From: Hymenobacter volaticus
GTDB lineage: Bacteria > Bacteroidota > Bacteroidia > Cytophagales > Hymenobacteraceae
Length of the DNA stretch: 64,000 bases
Assembly (NCBI RefSeq): GCF_022921055.1
Contig: NZ_CP095061.1
Coordinates: 2,333,501-2,397,500 of the forward strand
Reading direction: 5' to 3'
Below the pieces are notes generated by a model. The model was given only the letters and a program-made list of their open reading frames with translations, was not told the DNA's origin and made no database searches. Position 1 is the first letter of the stretch. Every line of letters starts with the position of its first letter. The position numbers were made by a program, and so were the translations under genes. Shown here in pieces: positions 1 through 9,430 of the stretch.

Positions 1-418
1 GGTCGGGTAGCCGCTCAAACAAAGGTTTTTGACCTGTTACAGTTACTCCCTTAAGTTCAAGGGCTCCAGCCGTAAGGATGAGAGTAAGAGGTGGCACTGC
101 TACTTCAGAAACATCGAGCGGCCCGAGCCAAACTCGGCCATAGCCTAGCTGCACGCCTGAAACCAGGTAGCGTCCGGGCAGGGTAGGAACCAAAGAGAAA
201 CGTCCTTGCGGGTCGCTGAACTCGGTTTTAACCGCTACCGAATCGAGGGCCCGATGCAGCGTGATGGTAGCACCTTCTACGGTTGCACCAGCGCTTGCCC
301 GAACGATGCCCGCCACCGGCGCAAGCCGAACTTGGGCTACAAGTGGAGAAATAGGCAGCAAAAGCGCTACCGTTAGAAAAGCAAACCATCCCGACGATCG
401 GGCGAAATCAAAATGCAT
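1..418 (-). CDS. Outer-membrane beta-barrel family protein with carboxypeptidase-regulatory-like domain, N-terminal part (cut by window edge)
   Basis: The frame opens with ATG at 418 and runs off the left edge, so only about 139 residues are visible. Residues 1-29 form a signal peptide ending in LVAQ. Residues about 30-110 look like a CarboxypepD_reg-like beta-sandwich (GATVEGATITL, DPQGRFSL, LPGRYLVSG). The last visible stretch, LELKGVTVTGQKPLFERLPD, is the transition into a plug region typical of Bacteroidota TonB-receptor-like and OMP_b-brl_3 outer-membrane proteins. It would sit in the outer membrane; its ligand cannot be inferred. It is divergent from nothing nearby: about 340 bases separate it from the next gene on the same strand. 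Family-level assignment is good, exact subfamily is not. Confidence 0.75.
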   Translation of the reverse strand, partial: MHFDFARSSGWFAFLTVALLLPISPLVAQVRLAPVAGIVRASAGATVEGATITLHRALDSVAVKTEFSDPQGRFSLVPTLPGRYLVSGVQLGYGRVWLGPLDVSEVAVPPLTLILTAGALELKGVTVTGQKPLFERLPD

Positions 419-690
419 GAGCACTTCCCGTTGAATGAAAACCCGGAGCGTGCAACAGGTGTGGTAGTAAAAGCATAAAGCGTAGTACTTTAAGCTTAGA
501 TAGGCATACAAGATAGCGGAGCTTAATAGTTCAGCTATTAGAGTAAAAAATGCAAACTACTCGAAAAAACGGAGGAAATATAACCATGTTATCACTGGAA
601 CGGTGTTTTTGCAGGCAACAAGTATAAAACCTGCTAGCCAGCCCAGATATTTTCTCTCTGTTAAAGACAGGTCATGTGTAGCTGAATGTT
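419..690. other. Intergenic stretch without a recognisable gene
   Basis: Moderately AT-rich sequence between the outer-membrane protein start and the palindromic terminator. I see no credible gene or RNA. Small open frames here have no family features. It probably carries the promoter of the leftward outer-membrane gene, but I could not pick a convincing -33/-7 pair. Confidence 0.4.
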
Positions 691-740
691 TCCACAAAAA
701 AGCGGCCCTTGCAAATTTGCAAGGGCCGCTTTTTTGTGGA
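691..740. terminator. Perfect 50-bp palindrome, bidirectional intrinsic terminator
   Basis: The arms TCCACAAAAAAGCGGCCCTT and its exact complement meet around AAATTT, giving a perfect dyad. GC-rich inner stem flanked by an A-run on one side and a T-run on the other makes a terminator in both directions. It lies 15 bases past the stop of the leftward aminotransferase gene, which it most likely serves. Confidence 0.85.
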
Positions 741-755
741 AGCAGGCTTCTAAGT

Positions 756-2012
756 TTACCGTAAAGCTTGCAGAGCGGCCTGTAACCGGGGTAGCGCTGC
801 CTCAATGGATTCCAGTGAGGCGCCACCCACCGACATCCGAAACCAAGGGGCCGTATCCGAGGTGCCGAAGGCACTGAAGGGCACCAAAGCCAGCCGGGCT
901 TCCTTAATAAGGTAGAAGGTTAGGTCTTTGGTGGTAGCCAGTACTTGCCCATCGGGAGTGGTCTTGCCAAGTACGTCGAGGCGGGCCGTGAGGTAGATAG
1001 CACCCATCGGCACCATCGAGTCAACGGGCAAACCCTGGCTTTTCAGGTCCTGCAATCCGTCGTGCAGGGCGTCGAGGCTGCGCTGAATCTTGGCTTTGAA
1101 CTGCGCCATGAAGGCGTCTACCGCTGTTGCTTGGGGCAGGTACTTCGCCGTAGCAACTTGCTCGGCTTTCGGCGCCCAGGCACCCACGTGGCCCAGAATC
1201 GACTTCATCTTATCAACTACGTTGGCCGGCCCAAAGGCATAGCCCACGCGCACCCCAGTAGCTGCTAGGCACTTCGAGATACCGTCGATGTAAATGACAT
1301 AGTCGCGCAATTCCGGGCGCAGGTTTACCGGGTCGAAATGCTCGGTCTCGCCGAAGGTGAGCATCCAATAAATCTGGTCGTAGAGCAGGTAGAGGGGCTT
1401 CTCACCGGGCTGGCGGCGCTGGTTTTCGGCCAACACTAAGTCGCATATCTCCAGCAGATTCTGGCGCGAGAAGACAGTGCCGGTCGGGTTGAGAGGGGAG
1501 CACAAGGCCAGCAGCGTGGCACCAGGTAGGTGCGGAGCCAGCTCGGCGGCCGTGGGCATGAAGCTGTTTTCCGGCAACGTCTCTACCATCACAGGCTCGG
1601 CGCTGGAAAGGTGGCAGTAGTGGTTGTTGTTCCAACTTGGCACCGGAAATACCACCCGGTCGCCGGGGTCAATGAGGGCAAGGTAAGTGGCGTAGATAAG
1701 CGGACGGGAGCCGCCGGCTACCAGTACGTCGTTGGGCGAATACTCTAACCCTAGGCGCTGTTTAGTGAAGGTGGTTGCGGCTTCGCGCAAGGCGGCCATG
1801 CCATTGGCGGGTGGGTAATTGGTGTTGCCGGCTTGGTAAGCTTCGGTGATTTCCGTTTGAAATTCCGCCGGAATCGGGAAAATAGTGGGGTCAAAGTCGC
1901 CGATGGTGAGGTTGCAAATCTGCTCCCCCTTCCGAATCATATCGTTTACTTCATTGCCAATTTTGATGATTTCGGAGCCAATCAGGCTGCCTGCCATTCG
2001 CGAAACTTGCAT
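756..2012 (-). CDS. Pyridoxal-phosphate-dependent aminotransferase, class I/II
   Basis: Fold-type I aminotransferase of about 418 residues, expected to be cytosolic and to move an amino group from an amino acid to a 2-oxo acid. Visible hallmarks are SPLNPTGT at about 172-179 (substrate/PLP loop), YDQIY at about 211-215 (PLP-ring contact region) and DGISKCLAATGVRVG, where Lys247 is the expected Schiff-base lysine. I start at ATG 2012 (MQVSRMAGSLIGSEI); 20 additional in-frame residues upstream look like untranslated sequence and overlap a promoter-like element. Amino-donor specificity is not readable; aspartate or aromatic aminotransferase are possible. It is monocistronic, ending at a strong palindromic terminator. 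Confidence 0.88.
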   Translation of the reverse strand: MQVSRMAGSLIGSEIIKIGNEVNDMIRKGEQICNLTIGDFDPTIFPIPAEFQTEITEAYQAGNTNYPPANGMAALREAATTFTKQRLGLEYSPNDVLVAGGSRPLIYATYLALIDPGDRVVFPVPSWNNNHYCHLSSAEPVMVETLPENSFMPTAAELAPHLPGATLLALCSPLNPTGTVFSRQNLLEICDLVLAENQRRQPGEKPLYLLYDQIYWMLTFGETEHFDPVNLRPELRDYVIYIDGISKCLAATGVRVGYAFGPANVVDKMKSILGHVGAWAPKAEQVATAKYLPQATAVDAFMAQFKAKIQRSLDALHDGLQDLKSQGLPVDSMVPMGAIYLTARLDVLGKTTPDGQVLATTKDLTFYLIKEARLALVPFSAFGTSDTAPWFRMSVGGASLESIEAALPRLQAALQALR

Positions 2013-2034
2013 GAGAAAAGGTGTTATGGTCGGG

Positions 2035-2068
2035 CAAATGTACGCCCGATGTGCATAGCGAAGCCAAA
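2035..2068 (-). promoter_or_regulatory. Bacteroidota-type promoter for the aminotransferase gene
   Basis: On the minus strand the sequence reads TTTG (2068-2065), 22 bases, then TACATTTG (2042-2035). This fits the TTTG / TAnnTTTG pattern described for Bacteroidota sigma factors, with spacing at the long end. It lies 23 bases before the chosen ATG. Inference from pattern only. Confidence 0.4.
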
Positions 2069-2189
2069 GCAAAACGTCCTGGCTCTTGTTTCACCTACTA
2101 ACTCGGCTCGGAGTTATAGAGTGCCGAAGCCGATAAAGAACCGAGAGAAACCGGCTTTGCGTAAACTTGCACCCTGATACCTGCTGCTC

Positions 2190-2624
2190 ATGCCTGTTCC
2201 AGTGCTTGAAATTTCAATTCCTACCCTTGCGGCCCTGCCTGCGGCTGCCGTTCAGGTCCGTGAGGCCCTCCAAGGGCATTCTATCGTTTGCTTCGAAGGC
2301 GAAATGGGGGCCGGCAAAACCACGTTTATCAAGGCCTTGTGCGAAACCCTGGGCGTGCCCAGCCGCGACGTAAGTAGCCCAACCTTTGCTCTCGTCAATG
2401 AATACCGTGACGCGCACGACCAGCCGATTTACCACTTTGATTTTTACCGTCTCGACTCGCCGACCGAAGCTGAGCAACTTGGTGCGGTAGAGTACTTCGA
2501 TTCTGGCTATCTTTGCCTCATAGAGTGGCCCAGCCGTATTGAGCCCCTTTTACCTTCCAACCGACTACTTATCCGACTCACCGTTACTGGCGACGAGTCG
2601 AGAGAACTAACGATTACAAGCTGA
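2190..2624 (+). CDS. tsaE: tRNA threonylcarbamoyladenosine biosynthesis ATPase TsaE
   Basis: Small ATPase (144 residues) that assists TsaB/TsaD in making the t6A modification at position 37 of ANN-decoding tRNAs. The Walker A motif GEMGAGKTT is at about 37-45. The family-typical SSPTFALVNEY, YHFDFYRLD and LIEWPSRI segments follow, in the usual order and at normal length. The start is ATG 2190. In Bacteroidota this gene is often beside an alanine dehydrogenase-like gene, as here, about 95 bases upstream of it on the same strand. Confidence 0.95.
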   Translation: MPVPVLEISIPTLAALPAAAVQVREALQGHSIVCFEGEMGAGKTTFIKALCETLGVPSRDVSSPTFALVNEYRDAHDQPIYHFDFYRLDSPTEAEQLGAVEYFDSGYLCLIEWPSRIEPLLPSNRLLIRLTVTGDESRELTITS

Positions 2625-2718
2625 AGATGTTGAATTGTCTGCTGGTGCCGCGTGCAAGGGCAGAACTAAACAGTGCCGCTGACTTGTAGTTGTTGATTCT
2701 CGGTTTTTACTTGAAAAA

Positions 2719-3944
2719 ATGCCCGAAGCAGTACCCCCGGATTTGAGTCGCTGGCTACGAGCCGCGCTTACTTCACCCAGGAATCTATGCTGGCCGTGGA
2801 AACACGGAAGCGCAAGCTGTTCATCGGGCTGCCGCGCGAGACGTCGCTCCAGGAAAACCGCATCTGCCTCACGCCCGAAGCGGTAAAGCACCTCATCGAC
2901 GAAGGCCACGAGGTGGTGATGGAGAGCGGGGCCGGCGAACCAAGCAAGTACTCCGACCACGACTATTCCGAAGCCGGCGCCACCATTGCCTACTCGCAAA
3001 AGGAAGTCTACGAGGCTGACCTCATCCTGAAAGTGGCGCCACCCACTCAGGACGAAATCGAGTTTCTGAAAGCCAATCAGACCCTGATTTCGGCCTTGCA
3101 GTTCGGCACGCTCACCGCCGAATACGTGATGGCCCTCACCCGCAAAAAGGTGAATGCCATCAGCTTCGAGCTTATCAAGGACCCGTCCGGGGCCCGGCCC
3201 GTAGTGCGGGCCATGAGCGAAATAGCCGGCTCGACCGTCATGCTGATTGCCGCCGAATATCTGGCCCGCTCCAACGAAGGCAAAGGCATTATTTTAGGTG
3301 GTATCACAGGGGTACCGCCATCGCAGGTCGTAATCTTGGGTGCAGGCACCGTGGCGGAGTACGCCGCCCGCGCCGCTACTGGCCTTGGCGCCGAAGTGAA
3401 GGTGTTTGACAACCACATTTACAAGCTGCGTCGGCTTAAGCAAAACCTGGGCACCCAGCTCTATACTAGCACCCTCGACACCTTCGCGCTCAGCCAGCAA
3501 ATCCGCCGCGCCGACGTGGTGATTGGGGCCCTCAACGCTGAAGAAGGCCGCGTACCCTTTATGGTGCCCGAAAACATGGTGGCCAGCATGGCGCCCGGCT
3601 CCGTCATCATCGATGTGAGCATCGACCAGGGCGGCTGCTTCGAAACCAGCGAAATGACCACGCACAACAAGCCGGTCTTCCGCAAGTACGACGTCATTCA
3701 CTACTGCGTACCCAACATTGCCAGCCGTGTACCGCGCACGGCTACCAACGCGCTAAGCAACATCTTCACCCCGATTCTGCAGGAAATCAGCCAACACGGC
3801 GGTATCAATGAGGTGCTGTTCACGAACGAGCATTTCCGCTCGGGCGTGTACGTCTACAAAGGCTCTCTCACCAACGCTACCATCGCCAAGCGCTTCAACA
3901 TGCGCTACAAAGAATTGAGCTTGATGATTGCCGTTCGGAATTAA
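2719..3944 (+). CDS. ald: Alanine dehydrogenase / PNT-domain family protein (apparent frameshift near the N-terminus)
   Basis: NAD(P)-binding oxidoreductase of the alanine dehydrogenase/transhydrogenase-alpha family. The intact part begins at ATG 2787 (MLAVETRKRKLFIGLPRET). Upstream, ATG 2719 opens MPEAVPP, and the other frame continues FESLATSRAYFTQESM straight into the intact part. Adding one C to the five-C run at 2734-2738 joins them, giving a protein of about 408 residues. The Rossmann segment VVILGAGTVAEYAARAATG is clear. Oddity: where classical alanine dehydrogenases have a catalytic His in an FTYLHLA-like segment, this protein has LISALQFGTL, so the substrate is uncertain. It follows tsaE and is followed closely by a small membrane protein gene. 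Confidence 0.85.
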
Positions 3945-3952
3945 ATGTAGGA

Positions 3953-4252
3953 GTGGCTATCAAAGAAGAAGCGGGGAGCAATAAACAGAGCTCTGTTTAT
4001 TTATTAGCTGGTTGCCTATGCTTTTTAATGTCGCTGTTAGCAGACTTTCTTTTCCATAGACCTGTAAGTTCTATTCTACAAGGAATAGCCGGGATAGGGT
4101 GTCTTTCTTTTATTGTTAAAAGCTTTGCCTTATCGCTAAAGCAGAGGAAAAATAATCTTTTACTAGGTAAGATAACTTTGTTCTTATCATCTACAATTGT
4201 GTTTGTTTTCTTGCTAGTTACTCTGTACATTCTTGCATGGATGTTTCTCTAA
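3953..4252 (+). CDS. Small hypothetical membrane protein
   Basis: A 99-residue protein with about three hydrophobic segments (roughly residues 15-32, 40-60 and 74-98) and a basic loop LKQRKNN between the last two. No family recognised. The best start is GTG 3953, preceded by TAGGA, only 8 bases after the alanine dehydrogenase-like stop, so it may be co-transcribed. Codons are much richer in A and T than in the neighbours, suggesting recent acquisition or weak selection. Real but unassigned; confidence is moderate because of the non-ATG start. Confidence 0.5.
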   Translation: MAIKEEAGSNKQSSVYLLAGCLCFLMSLLADFLFHRPVSSILQGIAGIGCLSFIVKSFALSLKQRKNNLLLGKITLFLSSTIVFVFLLVTLYILAWMFL

Positions 4253-4387
4253 AATTGACGTTGCTAGTCTTGTAGAGGCTGCTGAGTCGAATGGTAATTG
4301 CAAGACTTCAGCAGCTCATAATAGCTATTAGTGCTGCGGCTATGTAATTATGAGAATGTCCTTTGTGAGTATTTGCTGCTAAACAAG

Positions 4388-5299
4388 TTACCCTGCCGCT
4401 AGCAGCAACGTTTTCCACGCCTCCAGCAGCTTCCCTTCCTCCAGAATCTTCTTGCCGAGCAGCATGAGTTGCTGCCGTTGCTCGGTGGGGTTGCCAAAGT
4501 ATTGTTGCAGCACGGTGCTGACTAGTGGGTCGTGCTTGAACTCCTGAACCTGCGCGGGCGTGGGTATGGCTTGTACCTCAATGTTGGCGAGGCGGCCCAG
4601 GTTGTTGCCAGTCAGGATGTCGGAGGTGCGGATGTGTTCGGGCAGTTGGTCGATGCCGATGCCGAGGTTGCGGTTGGGTTTGGGCACCGTGAACAGGCTG
4701 TCGGGCGTTACGCGGCTGTACCAGTCGCCGGCGAGGCGGGCCACGGCGTCGAACTTGTGCGGGTCGATACCAGGGCCAGAATCCAGCAGAATATCTTCGC
4801 GGAAGTGGGCTTGCACCACCCGGCAGATAACGAGGTTGCCGCCGCCATTGGAGTCGCCGATGGCAATGATTTGCTCGACTACGCACTCCAACGACACCGG
4901 GCATTCGGCTACGCGTGGGGGCCGCACCAAATCGGAAATTAACTCAGTGAGGCCCGCTTTCACGAATTCATTCACCCCTCGCTCGTACTCGGTGCTGGCC
5001 AACGACATCTGCTCTACCACCGCATAGTCGCAGATGTTGACTACGCATTCGGGTACCTCGCGCACATTATAGAGCGTGTGTTTTTGCGTGTTGTCGCGTA
5101 CGCGGTTGGCTGGGGAGAAGATAAGCGTTGCCGGGTTGGAGCTGAACACGTTGAAAAACGAATACGGGCTCAAGTTCACTTCTCCCGTGGCAGAAATGGT
5201 GCTCACGAAAGCCACCGGGCGCGGGGCCACAGCACTCAGCAGAAACTGGTGCCACTCCGGACCCGGCAGCGTACCCGGTGTGATAGTGCGAAAAGACAT
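4388..5299 (-). CDS. Flavin reductase family protein (FMN-binding split barrel)
   Basis: FMN-binding split-barrel protein of the flavin reductase-like family (303 residues). The N-terminal half has the family signature: LLSAVAPRPVAFVSTIS, GEVNLSPYSFFNVFSSNPATLIFSP and NVREVPECVVNI, the usual flavin-phosphate contact region. The core domain covers about residues 10-200; the remaining 100 residues (IGIDQLPEHIRTSDIL onward) are an extension seen in larger members. It probably reduces flavin or a small substrate with NAD(P)H; the substrate is unknown. The start is ATG 5299. It stands alone between an AT-rich gap and the sensor kinase gene on the same strand. Confidence 0.85.
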   Translation of the reverse strand: MSFRTITPGTLPGPEWHQFLLSAVAPRPVAFVSTISATGEVNLSPYSFFNVFSSNPATLIFSPANRVRDNTQKHTLYNVREVPECVVNICDYAVVEQMSLASTEYERGVNEFVKAGLTELISDLVRPPRVAECPVSLECVVEQIIAIGDSNGGGNLVICRVVQAHFREDILLDSGPGIDPHKFDAVARLAGDWYSRVTPDSLFTVPKPNRNLGIGIDQLPEHIRTSDILTGNNLGRLANIEVQAIPTPAQVQEFKHDPLVSTVLQQYFGNPTEQRQQLMLLGKKILEEGKLLEAWKTLLLAAG

Positions 5300-5405
5300 A
5301 AGGGTGGGTTAGTGAAGTAGCGGCTTCATGCGTTTCAGAGTTAAGCTAGCGCAATATGCGTGGCTGGAACGTCAAACTCGCTACAGCACGAAGTGCTGCT
5401 GCACC

Positions 5406-7489
5406 TTAATTCGTCCGGAGGGGAGGAAGGGCCGGCTTAGCTTGTAAGGGAAGGGTGATAATGAATTCCGTGTACTCGCCAAATTTGCTTTCCACTCCTA
5501 GCGTGCCGCCGTGGCCGCGCGTAATGATGTCGTAGCTAACCCATAGCCCTAAGCCGACTCCTTCGCCATCGGGTTTAGAGGAATAAAAGCGCTGGAAGAT
5601 ATCAGCTAACGAATCTTCGGAAAGCCCCGGCCCGTTGTCGCGCACCCGGATTTCGGCTTGGTCAGCAAGCAAGCGAGTACGCAATGTGACCTGGGGCACG
5701 TATTCCTCTTCCGTGGCTTGGCGCTGGCGCTGATGTACTGCATGAAACGCGTTGGTAAACAAGCTAATCAGTACCCGACCTAGCTCCTGTCGTACCACGG
5801 GTACAGGAGGGAGGGTTTCATCGGGGTAACAGAATAAGGCTGTGTTAAAATGGCGATTTTTGAGGCGCAGGTCGTTGTATAAGAAGCGCATGTACTCGTT
5901 GGCCAGCACGTTCAGATCTGTTGGCTGCCGCTGGGCTGGGCCGGTACTCGAGTAGTCGAGCATGCTGTTTACAAACCCTCGGCTCGTTGGGTGTACATCA
6001 CAATCTTAGATTGGTATTGGCTGAGGTTGTTGAACATCTCGTCAATCATTTGCTGGTCGTCGATAGGCAGCACGGTTTTGGCCAACTCTTCGCGCAGATC
6101 TTGGCACAGCTCGGCGCTGATAGCAGCGAGATTCTTCACGCTGCTCATGGGGTTCTTGATTTCGTGCGCGACGCTGGCCATCAGCTCGCCTAAAGAGGCC
6201 ATTTTCTCGCGCAGCACCAACTGGCTCTGAGCGGTGCGTAGCTGCTGCACCATGCGGCCTAGCGTGTCGCGCTGCTGAGTGAGTTCTTCCTTCTGCTGGT
6301 TTATTTGATTGTTGAGGTATTGGAGCCGCTGGTTGGCTTGCTTTTGCTTATAGATGTGGCGCCCGAGTAGTAAGGCTACCAGCAGCAGCGTGCCAAGGCC
6401 TACCCACAGCGCATAGAGGCGGAAAGAGGTTGTGAGTTCAGCCCGTTCTTCTTCTAGTTGCCGCAGCCGCAGCTGTTCATCGAAGCCAATAGCATCGAGC
6501 TGCTTGATACGCTGTGGGTTGTGCAGACTATCTTGAGCCGTGAGCATAATGCCCATGTACTTCAGCGTACTGTCATTCTGGCCACGAGCTTTAAATACGT
6601 CGGCCAGAAGCGTGCTGGTACGCAGCACGCCCACTATAAAGGGCAGCGTTTGACCCACAACCAAGGACTTACGCGCATACAAGACGCAAGAATCGGGCTG
6701 CTGACGGCGGTAGAAGAGCTCGGCCATGTACTGAAAAGCACGACACCTACTCCGTAAATCGTTTTCGGGTATCGCCGCCTTGGCGCTACGACGGTAGTGG
6801 TCTAATGCCGAGCTGGTTAAGCCCCGCGAGGCTTGCAACCGACCAAGCTCCCTCAGGATATAGGGCTGCGGATTGCCCCAGCAACTCCAGCCAGTAGGAG
6901 GGGGCGTAGTCGTTAGATCATGAGCTTGGCGCAAGTAGTAGGAGGCCGAGTCGAGCAGGGCTAATCCTTGGTAACTGGCCCCAATATTGGTTGTGATGCT
7001 AGCAAGCAGGGATACATCGTCGAGGTGGGCTTGCTGGTAGGTGGTGCGGGCTTGAAAGTAGTAGCGGAGCGAAGGGCGAAAATCGTCGAGGGCAAAATAC
7101 AGCAAACCCGTTTGGTTGAGTGTGCGGGCCTCGCCGCGCGCGTCGTGGCTTTGCCGGTTGAGTTGCAGCGCCTGTAGATTAAGGCGGAGCGCTTCGGGCA
7201 AGTTGCCGCGTTCAGAGAGCAGAATAGCTAAGCGCGAAAGACAGCGGCCTTCGCCCTTGGGGTAGCCGATACGCCGGGCTAGTTTCAAGCCTTGCAGCGC
7301 GTACCACTGCACCGAATCGAAATGTGAGTAGCGGTACGTAGCACTTAAATCGGCTAGCAGCAGTACCCGGCTGGTATCGGTGGAGGCATGGGCCAACGCT
7401 TGCTGAAAAGCAGCGGTTTGAGGGCTTTGCCCAGCCCCCTGAAATGCATATAAAACAAGTAAAAAGCAGCCCAGTAATCGTGCAATCAT
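5406..7489 (-). CDS. TPR-containing sensor histidine kinase (one apparent frameshift)
   Basis: Membrane sensor kinase read as two pieces: 7489-5969 and 5963-5406. The first has a signal peptide (about 1-20), tetratricopeptide-like repeats (about 30-330), a transmembrane helix (YALWVGLGTLLLVALLLG), a coiled coil and the phosphoacceptor box LMASVAHEIKNPMSSVKN, then stops after TQRAEGL. The second supplies the ATPase domain: NAFHAV (N box), DNGPGL (G1) and GEGVGLGLWVSY (G2). The peptide runs EG-FVNSMLDYSS across the break if one G is restored at the three-base run at 5975-5977. This architecture is common in Bacteroidota, usually signalling without a neighbouring receiver; no regulator is adjacent here. 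I treat the break as probable sequence error. Confidence 0.85.
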
Positions 7490-7621
7490 GTCCGAAAGGT
7501 AAGCATAGCAAAGTACCTATTTTGTTTTCTCATTGAAACCAAAGTGCTAAGCATAGCTCATCAGTATAGCGAAACTGGTAATCTTGCGTTAGCCTTCAAG
7601 ATTTGATATTCTTCTTAGCTT

Positions 7622-8557
7622 ATGTTCTTGCGCTTCTACTGCTCGTTGCTGCTCGGGTTCTTGGGTTTTCAAGTTCAAGCGCAGCAACTCACCCCGAGCC
7701 CTACCGCCGATACCATCCGCCTGCGTCAGCACTTACTAACGCTTATCAGCACGCCGCAGCCGCGCAACTACTTGCACCCGGCTAGCTTGCAACAGGCCGC
7801 CGAGTACATCCAGCAGCAAATGCGCACGGCGGGCGCGCGTACCAGCGAGCAGACCTATGAAGTGCAAGGGAAACCCTACCAAAACCTGATTGGCAGCTAC
7901 GGGCCCGAAGCAGGGCCGCGCCTTATTATCGGGGCGCACTATGATGTGTGCGGCGAACAGCCCGGTGCCGACGACAATGGCAGCGGTGTAGCCGCGCTCC
8001 TGGAATTGGCGCGGCTGCTAGGCCAGCAAACCAATTTGCCCTACCGAATAGATTTGGTGGCTTACACACTAGAGGAACCGCCTTTTTTCCGTACCCGCCA
8101 GATGGGTAGCTACGTGCACGCGCAGGCACTGCACGCGGCGGGCGTGCCGGTGCGGGGCATGGTGGCGCTGGAAATGCTAGGCTATTACGACGACCGAAAA
8201 GGCAGCCAGCGGTATCCGTTCGGCCCGCTCAAGCTGCTATTCGGTAGCCGCGGCAACTACGTGACGGTGGCGCAGAAATTTGGGAATGGGCGTTTCGGGC
8301 GAGAGTTTGCGCGCCGCTACCGTGCCGCCGCGGCTTTGCCCGTGAAGCGGTTTAAGGCACCAGCTTGGCTACCGGGCATCGACTTCTCCGACCACCTCAA
8401 CTACTGGCAGTTTGGGTATTCGGCCGTGTTGCTCACCGATACGGCTTTCTACCGCAATCAGCACTACCACGAAACCACCGATACGCTCGACCGGCTGGAT
8501 ATGCGCCGGCTAGGGTTGGCGGTAGATGCCGTACTAGCTACCGTATTGCACCCCTGA
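7622..8557 (+). CDS. M28 family metallopeptidase, secreted
   Basis: Zinc aminopeptidase-like protein of 311 residues with a signal peptide ending near QVQAQ (residue 21). The co-catalytic zinc ligands are recognisable in order: IIGAHYD (His/Asp), ADDNGSG (bridging Asp), TLEEPP (catalytic and ligand Glu), MVALEMLGYY (Asp/Glu position) and YHETTDT (last His). This matches the M28 fold. It would act in the periplasm or outside the cell, releasing amino acids from peptides. The start is ATG 7622, shortly after the divergent sensor kinase promoter region. The exact peptide preference is unknown. Confidence 0.88.
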   Translation: MFLRFYCSLLLGFLGFQVQAQQLTPSPTADTIRLRQHLLTLISTPQPRNYLHPASLQQAAEYIQQQMRTAGARTSEQTYEVQGKPYQNLIGSYGPEAGPRLIIGAHYDVCGEQPGADDNGSGVAALLELARLLGQQTNLPYRIDLVAYTLEEPPFFRTRQMGSYVHAQALHAAGVPVRGMVALEMLGYYDDRKGSQRYPFGPLKLLFGSRGNYVTVAQKFGNGRFGREFARRYRAAAALPVKRFKAPAWLPGIDFSDHLNYWQFGYSAVLLTDTAFYRNQHYHETTDTLDRLDMRRLGLAVDAVLATVLHP

Positions 8558-8644
8558 ATTCACTGCGAACCTAACCGTAGCTAGTAAGTAGCGTAAGGGG
8601 TAGCGGGAGTGCACGGGTCTTTTCCGGCGCCACTTCCGGAGTTT

Positions 8645-9430
8645 ATGCGAAGATTGCCGCTCGTACTAGGGCTTTGTTTGACGGTCACAGCCGGGTTTGG
8701 GCAGGCTTTGCCTCGCCTGCTCGACCACAACACGCTCGGCTGGGTGGTGTACTCAGGCGACCATGCGCTCAGCGACCAGTGGGCGCTACACACCGAGTAT
8801 CAACTGCGGCGGGTGAAAGTATTGGGTGCTCAGCAGCAGCATCTTGCCCGGCTCGGCTTGGTGCGCCAGCTTACCGACCGGGTGACGGTGAGTGGCGGCT
8901 ACACGTACTTTCAAACGCACGAATACGGACGCTATCCTACCGTAAGCGGCCTACCCCAGCCCGAACACCGCCTCTATGAAGACGTAACGCTGACGGATGC
9001 GTTCGGCCCTCTGCAACTCGAACAACGCTTGCGATTGGAACAGCGCTGGGTTGGGCAACGCGCCGAAGAAGGCGCCGGCCGGGTGCAAGCATGGGAGTAT
9101 CAGCACCGAATTCGGTACCAGTTGGCAGGAAGCTACCCGCTGCAGGGTCCCACCATCGACGACGGCGAATGGTACCTGAACGCGTTTGACGAGCTGTTTA
9201 TCAGCTTCGGGCGCAACGTAGGCAACAACATATTCAACCAAAACCGCCTTTCCGGTGGGCTAGGGTACCAATTCAGCGACAACGCAAAAGTCGAACTTAA
9301 TTACCTCAACCAAGTAACGCAACACGCCGAGCCTAATCCTGCCACTGGCCGGCCCGTGTTTGAAATCAACAACGGCTTTCGGGTGAACATCCTCTATGAC
9401 CTGGATTTTACGGGCGGTCAGCAAGAGTAA
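8645..9430 (+). CDS. DUF2490 domain-containing outer-membrane-type protein
   Basis: A protein of about 261 residues with a signal peptide (MRRLPLVLGLCLTVTAGFGQ). The body is a run of alternating amphipathic beta strands, as in DUF2490: LGWVVYSGDHALSDQWALHTEYQLRR, TVSGGYTYF, LEQRLRLEQRWV, YQHRIRYQLAG, LNAFDELFISFG, NRLSGGLGYQF and VELNYLNQV. The family is thought to form a small outer-membrane barrel of unknown role. I start at ATG 8645, not 12 codons upstream, because the signal peptide begins there. Its 3' end overlaps the convergent hypothetical gene by 23 bases. Confidence 0.8.
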   Translation: MRRLPLVLGLCLTVTAGFGQALPRLLDHNTLGWVVYSGDHALSDQWALHTEYQLRRVKVLGAQQQHLARLGLVRQLTDRVTVSGGYTYFQTHEYGRYPTVSGLPQPEHRLYEDVTLTDAFGPLQLEQRLRLEQRWVGQRAEEGAGRVQAWEYQHRIRYQLAGSYPLQGPTIDDGEWYLNAFDELFISFGRNVGNNIFNQNRLSGGLGYQFSDNAKVELNYLNQVTQHAEPNPATGRPVFEINNGFRVNILYDLDFTGGQQE

